Positions 1 to 8,960 of a stretch of DNA of 64,000 nt are shown piece after piece. A program made the translations under genes and the position numbers. The notes beneath the pieces were generated by a model. The model was not told the DNA's origin. It did no database searches and was given only the letters and a program-made list of their open reading frames with translations. Numbering within the stretch: the stretch's first letter is position 1; every line of letters begins with the position of its first letter. Source of the DNA: Mycobacterium simiae. Its GTDB lineage: Bacteria > Actinomycetota > Actinomycetes > Mycobacteriales > Mycobacteriaceae. The DNA is taken from positions 4,774,001-4,838,000 of the forward strand of contig NZ_AP022568.1 of assembly GCF_010727605.1 (NCBI RefSeq). Reading direction: 5' to 3'.

Positions 1-780
1 GCGCGGGCGACCTCGCCGTAGCGCCGAAACCGCTCCTCGTCGTCCAGGGCGTTGTAAAGCGCGATGCGCGTGGCGACTCCGCCGTACTTGTAGGTCAACG
101 CCTCGGCGAGACCGTCCCACGTCGATTCGGTCGCGAACGCCGCGATGTGCTCGTCGGTGATCTGGGCCGCCATGCCCGGGAAGTCGCCGGCCTTCTGCTT
201 TTCGCGGATGCGGGCGGTGGTGCCCTCGAATCCCGCCTCGTCCCAGATGAACGCGTAGTTGGGGGTGCTGCCGTAGAAGGCCATGCTGGCGCGCACCCCC
301 TCGCGTTGGGCGTGCAGTTCCTCGTCGCTGTCGCCGACGATCGTCATGGCCGGCACGATGACTGCAATGTCCGACGGTGCGCGCCCGGCTTTTGCCGCGC
401 CAGCCGCGATGTTGGGCAGCACGTGACGGTTGAGATAGCCGACTTCGCCGAGTGGATGGACGTGCACACCGTCGGCCACTTCGCCCGCCATCCGCAGCAT
501 CCACGGATTGACCGCTGCCACATCGACTTTGGGGTCGGGTGCGTCGATGGGTCCGGCGCTCCACTGCGGGGTGATGAAGTCCAGGTCGTAGAACTCGCCG
601 TGGTGATCGAGCTTGCCGGTGCGAAACGCCGTGAAACACGCTTTGACCGCGCGGACGTAGTCGCGCAGCCGTGGGCCGGGCCGTTCGAACGGGACGCCGT
701 AGCGGCGCACGATGTGGGTGCGGAGGCCGCCGGCCGGCCAGACGACGAACCTCAGCTTTGGCCAACCGGCCGGTCGGCAG
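1..780 (-). pseudogene. F420-type LLM-class oxidoreductase, 5'-truncated; 3' end outside the window
   Basis: On the minus strand an open frame running off the window start reads as the middle and C-terminal part of a luciferase-like F420-dependent oxidoreductase. Landmarks are RTHIVRRYG, then VKACFTAFRTGKLDHHGEFY, then VNPWMLRMAGEVADGVHVHP. This is the usual order from roughly residue 90 of the family onward. No start codon with the expected N-terminal barrel strand is present. Upstream the frame runs straight into the 3' end of the GGDEF/EAL gene in another reading frame, and the words before RTHIV are only a degraded match to the family (RFVVWPAGG where a GLG-type turn is expected). I infer that a deletion removed its first third. 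Product not expected to be functional. Confidence 0.7.
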
Positions 781-2995
781 CAGGCACGGTCGACGCACCG
801 GCTGGGCCGTTGTCGTCGCCGAGCGCTGCCTCGGCCACGGTGGCCAGACCGAGTGTCGTGGTCAGCTCGATCAGCGAGCGGGCGATGGTGGCGGCTCGCT
901 CGTCGCGCAGGATCGGCTCGATGAGTTGACGGTCGAGTTTGACATCGTCGATGGGCAATTCGCGCAGATAGGTCAGCGTCGCGTAGCCGCTGCCGAAGTC
1001 GTCGATCGCCACCCGAATGCCGGCCTCGCGAAGTCGATTGAGCACCGTGCGGGCCTTGGAAAGGTCGGCGACTAGTAGGTCCTCGGTGATTTCGACGGTG
1101 AGGCAACTAGCGGACATGCCGCGGGTGTCGAGCACCGACAAGATCCGGTCGGGCAGGGTGTCTTCGTCGAGGGAGGGCGCCCACAGGTTGATTGCAACCG
1201 GGATTTCGGCGCCTGCCGCGTACCACGCCGAGGCGTCGGCCACCGCCCGGGACAGCACCAGGTCGGTCAGCGCGTCCATCAGCCCGTGGTCGCGGACCAA
1301 CGGCAGGAATTGGCCGGGCTCCAACGTACCGAGATCGGGGTGCTGCCACCGCACCAGCGCCTCGGCGCCGCCGACGGAGCCGGTCAGCATGTCGAATTTC
1401 GGCTGGTACAGCAGGGTCAGCAGACCGTGGTCGATGGCTCGGCGCAGCTCACCCAGCAGCTGCAGGCGGGCCATGCTGGCGTCGTGAGTGGGGTGGTCGC
1501 CGAGCTTGGCGTTCATGTCAGGGGTGAATGTCTGGACCTCGGTCGAGCTCACCTGTTTGGCCCGGCTACGGGCGGCGGTGGCTTGCTCGAGCAGCTCGCC
1601 CGGCCGCAGCGCCGACCCCCGTTCCGTCGAGGCCGAGGCCACACCGATGTTGAGATGCACGTGCAGCCGGTGGTTTTCGAGGTCAAGAGCTTCGCCGAAA
1701 GCCCGGGCGAGGCCGTGCGCAATTTGGGCGGCGACCTCGGGACGGTCTTCGATCAGCACGGCGAATTCGTCGCCGTTCATCCGGGCGACCGTGTCGGTGA
1801 TGCGGACATTCTTCGAGAGCCGCTCGGCGACGCTGCGCAGGAGCTCGTCGCCGACCGCATAACCCAGGGTGTCGTTCACCATTTTGAAATCACTGATATT
1901 GAGCGCAATCACGCTGACCGGGACGCCGTGATGAATGTGCAACCGAGCCGCGTGTGCTAGCCGATCGCTAAATAAACTCTTATTTGCCAAACCGGTTAAC
2001 GGGTCCCGCAGGGCGGCGTCAGATAATGCGGCCAGCAGATGTTGTTTGCGGTCGAGCAGCAACAAATGCCGAGCCACGGTGGTGAGGAATAGCACCACAC
2101 AGACCGCGAAAATGAACGCCTCGCTCCGGTTGGTCGGCCAGAAATGTACAGCACCCACAGCAATCGCCAACAGCACCGGCGCGTACGGCAGCCACAGCGA
2201 CATTTTGGACAGCGGCTGGGAGAAACCGAGGTCGAGATCGGGGCCCGGCCGAGACGCGATCGCCGCCAGGGCAATGAAATACATTCCCGCGGCCCAGCCG
2301 AGAATGACCGGAACGCTGGGCACCTGCTCGGGATGGTTGCCCAAGACGTGCAGTAGCCCGGCCGCCGCGATGACCGACCATCCCGCCGTCATGAACGTCG
2401 GCGAGCGTCTGCGGTCCGGCTCGGATTTGTGCACCGTGATGATCGACATGATGACGAGCCCGGCGTACACGGCCGTGGCGACGGCCAACGTGATCTGCGG
2501 CAGGCTCACGCTTTGTGCAGGTCGGCGGACATGCCCTAGCACCACGATGGCCAGTACGATCAGTAGCGATGCGGCGACAAGGATGCCGTCGAGAAGCAGG
2601 CCGATCCCGAATCGCGAATCGTCGCGGCTGGGAATCGTCACGGCGGTAGCCAACGCGCAGATGGGCAATACCACGTAGCCGATGTTTGCCGCGGAGACGC
2701 CTGTCATCGGCGGAATGCCGCCCAGATTGACGTACCACCACACCGCTTGGCCAGCCGTCCAACCGGCCAGCCCGATGCTCAACACCGTCCACGCGAGACG
2801 TTGGCGACGCCGGGCCGACCGGGCGGCGTAGACCGCGCAGCCGTTGGCAAACATGCTGATGATCCAGAGCCCTACCGGGGCGATCGATGCGTGGTCCGGC
2901 GCGCCGCTCTGGGTGAACAACAACGCCGCGTAGACGAGCAACCCGACAGTGGCCAACACAACCACCGCGGACCGGCGTCGTGTCAGTGAGAACAT
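752..2995 (-). CDS. Membrane-bound GGDEF/EAL cyclic-di-GMP protein, C-terminus lost
   Basis: The N-terminal half has about nine hydrophobic helices. It is followed by a diguanylate cyclase domain with an altered signature NGDEF (usual GGDEF) and an inhibitory-site RITD exactly five residues before it. Next comes an EAL phosphodiesterase domain with intact EALVRW, a VEITED segment and DDFGSG. The protein stops shortly after TVAE; the usual AEGVE continuation and final QGY..xP strand are replaced by about 25 unrelated residues. The start at 2995 (MFSLTRRRS) was preferred over 3040 because it begins just before the first helix. Cyclic-di-GMP synthesis could survive if NGDEF is tolerated. Phosphodiesterase activity is doubtful because the last part of the EAL barrel is missing. 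The damaged end meets the truncated LLM gene. Confidence 0.8.
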   Translation of the reverse strand: MFSLTRRRSAVVVLATVGLLVYAALLFTQSGAPDHASIAPVGLWIISMFANGCAVYAARSARRRQRLAWTVLSIGLAGWTAGQAVWWYVNLGGIPPMTGVSAANIGYVVLPICALATAVTIPSRDDSRFGIGLLLDGILVAASLLIVLAIVVLGHVRRPAQSVSLPQITLAVATAVYAGLVIMSIITVHKSEPDRRRSPTFMTAGWSVIAAAGLLHVLGNHPEQVPSVPVILGWAAGMYFIALAAIASRPGPDLDLGFSQPLSKMSLWLPYAPVLLAIAVGAVHFWPTNRSEAFIFAVCVVLFLTTVARHLLLLDRKQHLLAALSDAALRDPLTGLANKSLFSDRLAHAARLHIHHGVPVSVIALNISDFKMVNDTLGYAVGDELLRSVAERLSKNVRITDTVARMNGDEFAVLIEDRPEVAAQIAHGLARAFGEALDLENHRLHVHLNIGVASASTERGSALRPGELLEQATAARSRAKQVSSTEVQTFTPDMNAKLGDHPTHDASMARLQLLGELRRAIDHGLLTLLYQPKFDMLTGSVGGAEALVRWQHPDLGTLEPGQFLPLVRDHGLMDALTDLVLSRAVADASAWYAAGAEIPVAINLWAPSLDEDTLPDRILSVLDTRGMSASCLTVEITEDLLVADLSKARTVLNRLREAGIRVAIDDFGSGYATLTYLRELPIDDVKLDRQLIEPILRDERAATIARSLIELTTTLGLATVAEAALGDDNGPAGASTVPAADRPVGQS

Positions 2996-3163
2996 TTTCG
3001 TGTCCTGTCGTATGCGGTTGTCGAATGCAGGATAAGGCACCGCGCGCGTTGGCGTGGTTGCTACTGCCGGCCGTTTTGTCTATTGCGTCACGATCACCCG
3101 AAAGTCGGGTGCCGCGATAGGGATTGGTTAATCAGATCCGATCCGGTGATGTCACCGGCGGAG

Positions 3164-4546
3164 TTATGGCTCGCCGGCGAAGACCACGCCGGGGTTGAGA
3201 ATCCCGGCCGGATCGAAGGTCTGCTTGACGCGGCGCAGCAGATCGACCTTGACGGGGTCCTCGAGGGCGCGCCAGTAGGGGGCCTTAGCGCGCCCGAGTC
3301 CGTGTTCACCCGAGATGGCCCCGCCCAGTTCCATTGCGAGGGCGAAGATGTCGGTCATGAGCTTCTTGCGGGTTGCGGGGTCGGCGCAGAAGATCGCCAA
3401 ATGGACGTTGCCGTCGCCGGCATGCCCGCAGCCCACGGCGCCACCACCGGCCGCCGTGGCCAAACCGCGTACCGCTGCCAGGAATTTTGGCATGGCGCCG
3501 CGCGGCACCACGGTGTCGACGATGTCGTCGGCGTGGGCCGCCTTCAGGGTCCAAAACGCGTTCTCCCGCGCCTCGATCAGTTTGCGGGCCGAGCCGCCTT
3601 CCAGCACGTAGACATCCAGGGCGCCGAGTTCGCCCAGCAGCTCGCCGGCTTGTTCGACGTCTTCGTCCAATCGGTGTGCCGTGCGATTCTCAAGTGCGAC
3701 AACCAGATACGCTTGACAGCTGTCGCGGATCTGATCGGGGATGCCCAGTTCCAGGTTCTGGGTGTGCACCAGCGCGGCCATGGTCACGTTGTCGATGTAC
3801 TCCAGGATGTAGGGCCCCAAGCCGCTGCCGATGATCAGGGGCACCGCCGCCATCACTTGGTCGAAGTCGGCGAACGGGGCGAGCACGGTGGCGCTGTGCT
3901 CAAGCCGCGGGTGCAACTTGACGATCACCTCGGTGGCCAGGGCCAGGGTACCCTCCGAGCCGACGATGAGTTGGGTCAGGTCATAGCCGGTGGACACCTT
4001 GGCGATCTTGCCGCCGGTGCGGATGATCTCCCCGGTCGGCAGCACGGCCTGCAAGCCCAGCACGTTCTGGCGGGCAATGCCGTACTTGACGGCACGCATG
4101 CCGCCGGCGTTGGTGCCGACGTTGCCACCGACGCTGGAGGACAGCTCACCCGGGTGGACCATGTAGCGCAGGCGGTGCGGGGCGGTCGCGGCATCGAGGT
4201 CCGTCAGGGTCACGCCGGGCTGGACGACAGCGACCTGGTTGGTGGTGTCGACCTCGAGGACGGCGTTCATCCGTTCGAAGGAGACGACCAGTCCGCCCTC
4301 GCACGGCAGCGCCGCCCCGGACAGGCCGGTCCCGGATCCGCGGGCGGTTACCGGAACCTGATGCTTTGTGGCCACTTTCAGCAGTGCAGCCACCTCCTCG
4401 GCGGTGGCGGGCTTGGCGACGTAGGCCGGCCGTTGCGGCGGATGGGTTATCTCCTCGTCGTGTCCATAGTCGTCGAGGATGGCGTCGCCGGTCAGCACGT
4501 TGTGGTTTCCGACGATGTCTGCGAGGTGTGCGGTGATGTCGCCCAT
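3164..4546 (-). CDS. FAD-linked oxidase of the GlcD (glycolate/D-lactate dehydrogenase) family
   Basis: 460 residues, the usual length for the family. The N-terminal PCMH-type FAD-binding domain contains VTARGSGTGLSGAALP (the pyrophosphate-binding loop), then SVGGNVGTNAGGMRAVKYG and a VGSEGTLA segment. The C-terminal substrate-binding domain has GHAGDGNVHLAIF and GEHGLG, both typical of D-2-hydroxyacid dehydrogenases. It probably oxidises a 2-hydroxyacid such as glycolate or D-lactate to the keto acid; the substrate cannot be read from sequence. It resembles what I recall of Rv1257c. It is transcribed away from the pseudokinase gene, with about 70 bp between the two starts. Confidence 0.85.
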   Translation of the reverse strand: MGDITAHLADIVGNHNVLTGDAILDDYGHDEEITHPPQRPAYVAKPATAEEVAALLKVATKHQVPVTARGSGTGLSGAALPCEGGLVVSFERMNAVLEVDTTNQVAVVQPGVTLTDLDAATAPHRLRYMVHPGELSSSVGGNVGTNAGGMRAVKYGIARQNVLGLQAVLPTGEIIRTGGKIAKVSTGYDLTQLIVGSEGTLALATEVIVKLHPRLEHSATVLAPFADFDQVMAAVPLIIGSGLGPYILEYIDNVTMAALVHTQNLELGIPDQIRDSCQAYLVVALENRTAHRLDEDVEQAGELLGELGALDVYVLEGGSARKLIEARENAFWTLKAAHADDIVDTVVPRGAMPKFLAAVRGLATAAGGGAVGCGHAGDGNVHLAIFCADPATRKKLMTDIFALAMELGGAISGEHGLGRAKAPYWRALEDPVKVDLLRRVKQTFDPAGILNPGVVFAGEP

Positions 4547-4616
4547 GAAGGCACTGTAAAACTCGGTGAGCTGTCCGACGTTAGGTCGGCGCCGAAATCG
4601 GGAACCCGGCGCGCTG

Positions 4617-6086
4617 ATGGTTTTCGTGTCGACGGAAGGGACTCACTCGGTGTTCTCCTCGTACCGCTCACGTCTGGGGACGCGGTTCGGACCCTACGAG
4701 CTGCGTTCGCTGCTCGGTGCGGGCGACGCGGGTGAGGTGTTCGAGGCATACGACACGGTTAACGACCGAAGAGTTGCGGTAAAGCTGTTGCGTGCCAAGA
4801 CAACGCGGAACCCCGGTTTCCAGCAACGCTTTTGGCGAGATGTTCAGATAGCCGCGCGACTGTCGGTGCCGCACGTGGCGGCGATTCACGACTTCGGCGA
4901 GATCGACGGCACGTGGTACGTCGATATGGAATTGGTCGGCGGCCCGAGCCTGCGGGAGCTGCTGCGGGCACAGGGCGCACTGGAACCGTCGCGCGCGGTG
5001 TCGATCGCCGGGCAGGTGGCGCGGGCGCTGGATGCCGCGCACGAGGCCGGGCTGGTGCACGGCGGCGTGCGCCCCGCGAACGTGCTGCTGACCCGCGACG
5101 ACGTCGCCCACCTGGTCGACTTCGGAACCGCGTCGTCGGACGACCCGGCCTACCGGGCACCGGAATGGTTCAGCGGTGGCCGGATCGGAGCGCAGGCAGA
5201 CGTCTATTCGCTGGCATGCGCGCTCTACGAATGCCTTACGGGCCAACCGCCGTTCGAGGGCACCGAACACGACGTCAGGGACGCGCACCTGTTCGCGCCG
5301 GCGCCGCGGCCCAGCATCATGCGTCGGGGCATCGGCCGAGGGCTCGACGACGTCGTCGCCGCCGCGATGGCCAAACAACCCACGGCACGGTACGCCTCGG
5401 CGGGGTCGTTCATTCGGGCGGCGATGGACGTGGTGTCCCCGGCGTACCAGCCGGTTCGGGCCGCCATCGACGCTCCGCTATCCGCGCCCCTGCCGCGGAC
5501 CCGGCCGTTCCCGGCGGTCTATCCGAACCCCGATGATTCCGGGTCCATCCCGTATCCGCCGTCGCAGGTAACGGTGCGGCGCCGGGTGTTTCCCGGCCCG
5601 GCCGTGTTGGGTGCGGCCTCGGTGGCGGTGTTGATCGCCGGCCTGGTGTTGGCGGTCGCCTCGGTGTTCGGCGGCAGCGGTGGTGCGCCGCCTCCGACGC
5701 CGACGGCAGCGCCGTCGGCTCCCGCGGCCCCGCCACCGAAGACGCCGACGCTGTCCGAGCCGGTGCAGGGTGCCGACGGGTTGGGTTTCGTCGGTGAGAC
5801 GGCCCGATGCGACCCCGGCAATCCGCCGGCCGCGGTGGTGCGGACCGCCCAGTCGCTGGCAGTGGTGTGTCAAAACCTCAGCGGTGCTTACTATTACCGC
5901 GGAGAGCGAATTCGCGATGGCGCCCACATCGAGCTCTCAAGCGCCGAGCCCGTCGCCGACGGGTTCGACGTCACCAACCCGGTGGATGGCGTGCGCTACG
6001 AGGTCCGCCCACATCGGCTGCGCATCCTCAGCGGCAGTCACGTCGATTCCTCGGAGCCGGTGCTGCAGTACGCGACCGCGTCGTAA
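4617..6086 (+). CDS. PknH-like transmembrane serine/threonine pseudokinase
   Basis: 489 residues from the ATG at 4617. The kinase fold spans residues 23-290: glycine loop GAGDAGEV (34-41), VAVK with Lys56, DFG at 168-170 and APE at 181-183. The catalytic loop, however, reads HGGVRPAN where active kinases have HRDVKPEN, so the proton-accepting Asp and the phosphate-contacting Lys are both changed; the alphaC Glu position also reads RDVQ. It therefore looks catalytically inactive but able to bind nucleotide. A proline-rich linker, one transmembrane helix (about 330-352) and an Ala/Pro-rich external segment follow, then a C-terminal domain of about 100 residues with two cysteines. The frame is intact, which argues for a kept non-catalytic role. 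Confidence 0.8.
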   Translation: MVFVSTEGTHSVFSSYRSRLGTRFGPYELRSLLGAGDAGEVFEAYDTVNDRRVAVKLLRAKTTRNPGFQQRFWRDVQIAARLSVPHVAAIHDFGEIDGTWYVDMELVGGPSLRELLRAQGALEPSRAVSIAGQVARALDAAHEAGLVHGGVRPANVLLTRDDVAHLVDFGTASSDDPAYRAPEWFSGGRIGAQADVYSLACALYECLTGQPPFEGTEHDVRDAHLFAPAPRPSIMRRGIGRGLDDVVAAAMAKQPTARYASAGSFIRAAMDVVSPAYQPVRAAIDAPLSAPLPRTRPFPAVYPNPDDSGSIPYPPSQVTVRRRVFPGPAVLGAASVAVLIAGLVLAVASVFGGSGGAPPPTPTAAPSAPAAPPPKTPTLSEPVQGADGLGFVGETARCDPGNPPAAVVRTAQSLAVVCQNLSGAYYYRGERIRDGAHIELSSAEPVADGFDVTNPVDGVRYEVRPHRLRILSGSHVDSSEPVLQYATAS

Positions 6087-6231
6087 ATTCTTCTCGCGCA
6101 CCGTCTTTCACATAGACGACGGAGGAGGGCCGCGCGTGGCGATTTGTCCGGAGCGTCGAACGTATGTTCTAATGGTGCCGAGAGCCAGCCCGCGGACCGC
6201 GGGCGACGTTCAGAAGGAGATCGCCGCAAAC

Positions 6232-6669
6232 ATGACCGTTGACACTCTGCCAGCCGCGCCGCCGTCCGCCGACCTCGACACTCCGGAAGTTCCAGCTTTT
6301 CCCTCCGCGCAGCCCTCGCCCGAGAGCCCGCCGGCGTCCGACGCACCCGCCGCCGCGGAGACGCCGAAGAAGGCTCCGGCGAAGAAGACGTCCGGTAAGA
6401 AGAGCAAGACTCTCGAGTTGACCCTCACCGTCACCGGCACCGCCGACGGTGAGTGGCGCGCCGAGCTCAAGCAAGGCAGCAGCTACCTGGCTCGTGACCT
6501 CGCTGTTGCCGCCGCCGCCGTCTCCCGTGCGGCCAAGGAACTGCACGAGGATCTCTCCGTCCCGATCGATCAGGTCATCGAAGAGGCCCGCGCCCAGCAG
6601 GCCGCTAAGGTCGCCGCCCTTGAAGCCGAGCTGGAAGCTGCCCGTCAGGCGCTCGCTGATCTGAAGTGA
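6232..6669 (+). CDS. DUF6319-like small protein with Ala/Lys-rich linker
   Basis: 145 residues. The ATG at 6232 is preceded by a good ribosome site (AGAAGGAGA, about 10 nt upstream). The first 60 residues are low-complexity Pro/Ala and then Lys-rich (KKAPAKKTSGKKSKT). A compact beta region follows (LELTLTVTGTADGEWRAEL), then an alpha-helical end rich in Ala and Glu (EEARAQQAAKVAALEAELE) that could form a coiled coil. This matches actinobacterial proteins that I recall as DUF6319; their function is unknown. The Lys-rich stretch could bind nucleic acid, but that is a guess. It lies 145 bp after the pseudokinase gene on the same strand. Confidence 0.7.
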   Translation: MTVDTLPAAPPSADLDTPEVPAFPSAQPSPESPPASDAPAAAETPKKAPAKKTSGKKSKTLELTLTVTGTADGEWRAELKQGSSYLARDLAVAAAAVSRAAKELHEDLSVPIDQVIEEARAQQAAKVAALEAELEAARQALADLK

Positions 6670-6708
6670 ACCGGCGAATGCGTCCCTAAGCTTTTCTAGC
6701 GCAACGCG

Positions 6709-7554
6709 TTACGGCTGTTCGAGCAGCCGCAACGGATGCAGGCCGTCGACCGCGCCGACGAACGGCGGATGGATGCTGTAGCCGATCATCCGCTGGATGT
6801 CGGGGGACAGTGTGCGCGCGACGTCGCGGGGGATGGACAGCGTGAAGGCCTCCATCGGGCGCAGCCACGGTTGGCAGTACTGCGCAGTGACGGCCAGGCG
6901 GGCGCGGTCGGTGGTGTTGGCGCCGCCGCCGTGCCACAACGTGCCGACGAAGAGGACGCACGAGCCGGTGGGCATCACGACCGGTGTGCACGGGTCGTCG
7001 GGTCCGGGCGGGCGCGCGGGCCAGCGGTGGCTGCCGGGGTAGACGACCGTCGACCCGTTGTCGGACGTGAAGTCGTCGATCGCCCAGATGGTCGCGGCGG
7101 CCAGCGGCGCGCGGGGCCGCGGGATCGGGTAGAAGCCGTCGTCGTGGTGCAGCAGTTGGGCGGACTCGCCGGGCTGGATGTTGATGGCCTGCAGCGCCGA
7201 GAGCAGGTAGTTGGGCATCAGCAGCCGGTCCAGCACCGCCAGCACGCGTGGATGATCGGCGAGCCGGTCGCAGGCGCGGGTCCGGCTGAGCACGCTGTAG
7301 ATGCGCTGGGTGCGTCGGCCTTCGAAGGAGTTGCGCCCCGTGTGCCCTAGTTCTGGGCCGACGGCCTCGCGGATCTGCCGGCAGTCGTTCGCGCTGAGCA
7401 GGTTCTCCCAGATGAGGTAGCCGTCGCGGTCCAGGGCCGACATGTCGGCGTCGACGATGGCGGGGTCGACAGTGGCACCGCTGCTCGGTGTCCATTTATG
7501 CCGGCCCGCCAGGTCGTTCTTGAGGTCGTCCAGCGTCGTGACGGGGTCGTTCAT
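6709..7554 (-). CDS. Phytanoyl-CoA dioxygenase (PhyH) family Fe(II)/2-oxoglutarate oxygenase
   Basis: 281 residues from the ATG at 7554 (MNDPVTTLDDLK); a longer upstream frame is low-quality and overlaps the divergent gene. The iron triad is visible as LLHHDDGFY (His-x-Asp) and a distal TLWHGGGAN histidine. An Arg suitable for 2-oxoglutarate binding lies in the following DRARLAVTAQY segment. Such enzymes hydroxylate lipids, CoA thioesters or small natural products; the substrate is unknown here. It diverges from the hydrolase-cyclase gene with about 70 bp between starts, so a shared control region is likely. Confidence 0.85.
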   Translation of the reverse strand: MNDPVTTLDDLKNDLAGRHKWTPSSGATVDPAIVDADMSALDRDGYLIWENLLSANDCRQIREAVGPELGHTGRNSFEGRRTQRIYSVLSRTRACDRLADHPRVLAVLDRLLMPNYLLSALQAINIQPGESAQLLHHDDGFYPIPRPRAPLAAATIWAIDDFTSDNGSTVVYPGSHRWPARPPGPDDPCTPVVMPTGSCVLFVGTLWHGGGANTTDRARLAVTAQYCQPWLRPMEAFTLSIPRDVARTLSPDIQRMIGYSIHPPFVGAVDGLHPLRLLEQP

Positions 7555-7625
7555 GTCTCCGACAGTGGACCTCCGCTGATTGCTGGTCAAGTGCCCTGCC
7601 GACCGACAATGGCATGCTTTCTGGC

Positions 7626-8960
7626 ATGGCGACCGTGCCCGAGACCCTGTACGCGAAGGATGGCGATGTCCACCTCGCGTACCAGGTCGTGGGCGATACC
7701 GGTCCGAATCTATTGTTCGTCCCGTCCGGGACATTCCCGATCGACCTGTTGTGGGACGAGCCGACGGTCGCCGGTCATCTGCGTCGGCTGGGGTCGTTCA
7801 GCCGGTTGGTCATCACCGACCTGCTGGGGGTGGGCAGTTCGGATGCGGTGCCGATCCACGACCGTCCGGCGATGCAGGCGTGGACCGATGGGCTGGTCGC
7901 GGTGCTGGACGCCGTCGGCTTCGACTGTGCGTCGGTGTTCGGGATGTCGGAGTCGACGTTGCCGGTCATGCTGTTGGCCGCGGCTCATCCGGGCCGGGTG
8001 CGGTCGCTGGTGCTGGCGAGCGGCTATCCGCGGTTTCTGCGGGCCCCCGACTATCCGCATGGCATGCCCGAGCCGGCGTTCAGCCGGTATGTCGACTCGT
8101 TCGGCGACAGCGTCGGCCGGGGCCCGGTGACCGATAACTTGGCGCCCAGTTGGGCCAACGATGCCGGCAAGCGCCGGTGGTGGGCGCGCGGCGAGCGGCT
8201 GGTCGGCGGCCCCGGCTACTTCAAGGAGATCTTCGATCTGTTCCTGCGCACCGATGTGCGGCCCGCGGTGGAAAGCATCCAGGCGCCGACGCTGTTGCTG
8301 CACCGCCGCGATAGCCGGCACGTGCGCGTCGGCCACGGTCGCTACCTGGCCGAGCACATTGCGCAGGCGCGGTTGGTGGAACTCGACGGACAAGACGACG
8401 TGTGGTTCGCCGGCGATGCCGACACGGTGCTCGACGAGATCGAATCGTTCATCACCGGTGGGCGCGCGGCTCCGACGACCAACCGGGTGCTGTCGACGGT
8501 GTTGTTCACCGACATCGTCGGATCGACCGAGCGGGCCGCCGCGGTCGGCGATGACGCGTGGGCGGTGGCGCTGAACGCGCACAACGAGATCGTGCGAAAG
8601 CATGTCGCCAGCGCGCGGGGGGACGTCGTCAAGTTCACCGGCGACGGGGCGCTGGCCACCTTCGACGGCCCGGCGCGAGCGATCAACTGCGCGTGCGCAA
8701 TTCGTGACTCGGTGCAAGACCTCGGCATCGACATCCGGGCCGGCTTGCACACCGGTGAGGTGGAAATGACCGACCGCGACGTGCACGGCATCGCGGTGCA
8801 TGTCGCGGCGCGCATCATGGGGCTGGCCGGGCCGGGGGAGGTCCTGGTGTCCGGGGTGATTCCGCCGCTGGTGCTGGGATCGCGGATCTCGTTCAAGAGC
8901 CTCGGCAGCCATGAGCTTCGGGGTGTGCGCGGCCGCTGGCCGGTGCTGGCGGTGGTTTAG
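7626..8960 (+). CDS. Alpha/beta-hydrolase fused to a class III adenylate cyclase (LipJ-like)
   Basis: 444 residues from the ATG at 7626; an ATG four codons earlier is possible. Residues 1-280 form an alpha/beta hydrolase with nucleophile elbow GMSES, an atypical last residue for GxSxG. The region where the catalytic His normally sits reads GQDDVWFAGD, so the triad looks incomplete. Residues 290-444 are a class III cyclase: VLFTDIVGST carries the first metal Asp, KFTGDGALATF the second, followed by IRAGLHTGEV and the AARIMGLAGPGEVLVS segment. The architecture equals Rv1900c (LipJ) as I recall it. Likely role: cAMP synthesis, with the hydrolase fold as a sensor of an acyl or ester ligand. This is inference. 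Confidence 0.85.
   Translation: MATVPETLYAKDGDVHLAYQVVGDTGPNLLFVPSGTFPIDLLWDEPTVAGHLRRLGSFSRLVITDLLGVGSSDAVPIHDRPAMQAWTDGLVAVLDAVGFDCASVFGMSESTLPVMLLAAAHPGRVRSLVLASGYPRFLRAPDYPHGMPEPAFSRYVDSFGDSVGRGPVTDNLAPSWANDAGKRRWWARGERLVGGPGYFKEIFDLFLRTDVRPAVESIQAPTLLLHRRDSRHVRVGHGRYLAEHIAQARLVELDGQDDVWFAGDADTVLDEIESFITGGRAAPTTNRVLSTVLFTDIVGSTERAAAVGDDAWAVALNAHNEIVRKHVASARGDVVKFTGDGALATFDGPARAINCACAIRDSVQDLGIDIRAGLHTGEVEMTDRDVHGIAVHVAARIMGLAGPGEVLVSGVIPPLVLGSRISFKSLGSHELRGVRGRWPVLAVV

Noticed and set aside
3083..4735. A 550-residue plus-strand frame opposite the FAD oxidase
   Set aside because: Shadow frame caused by high-GC codon usage; the minus-strand gene has complete family motifs.
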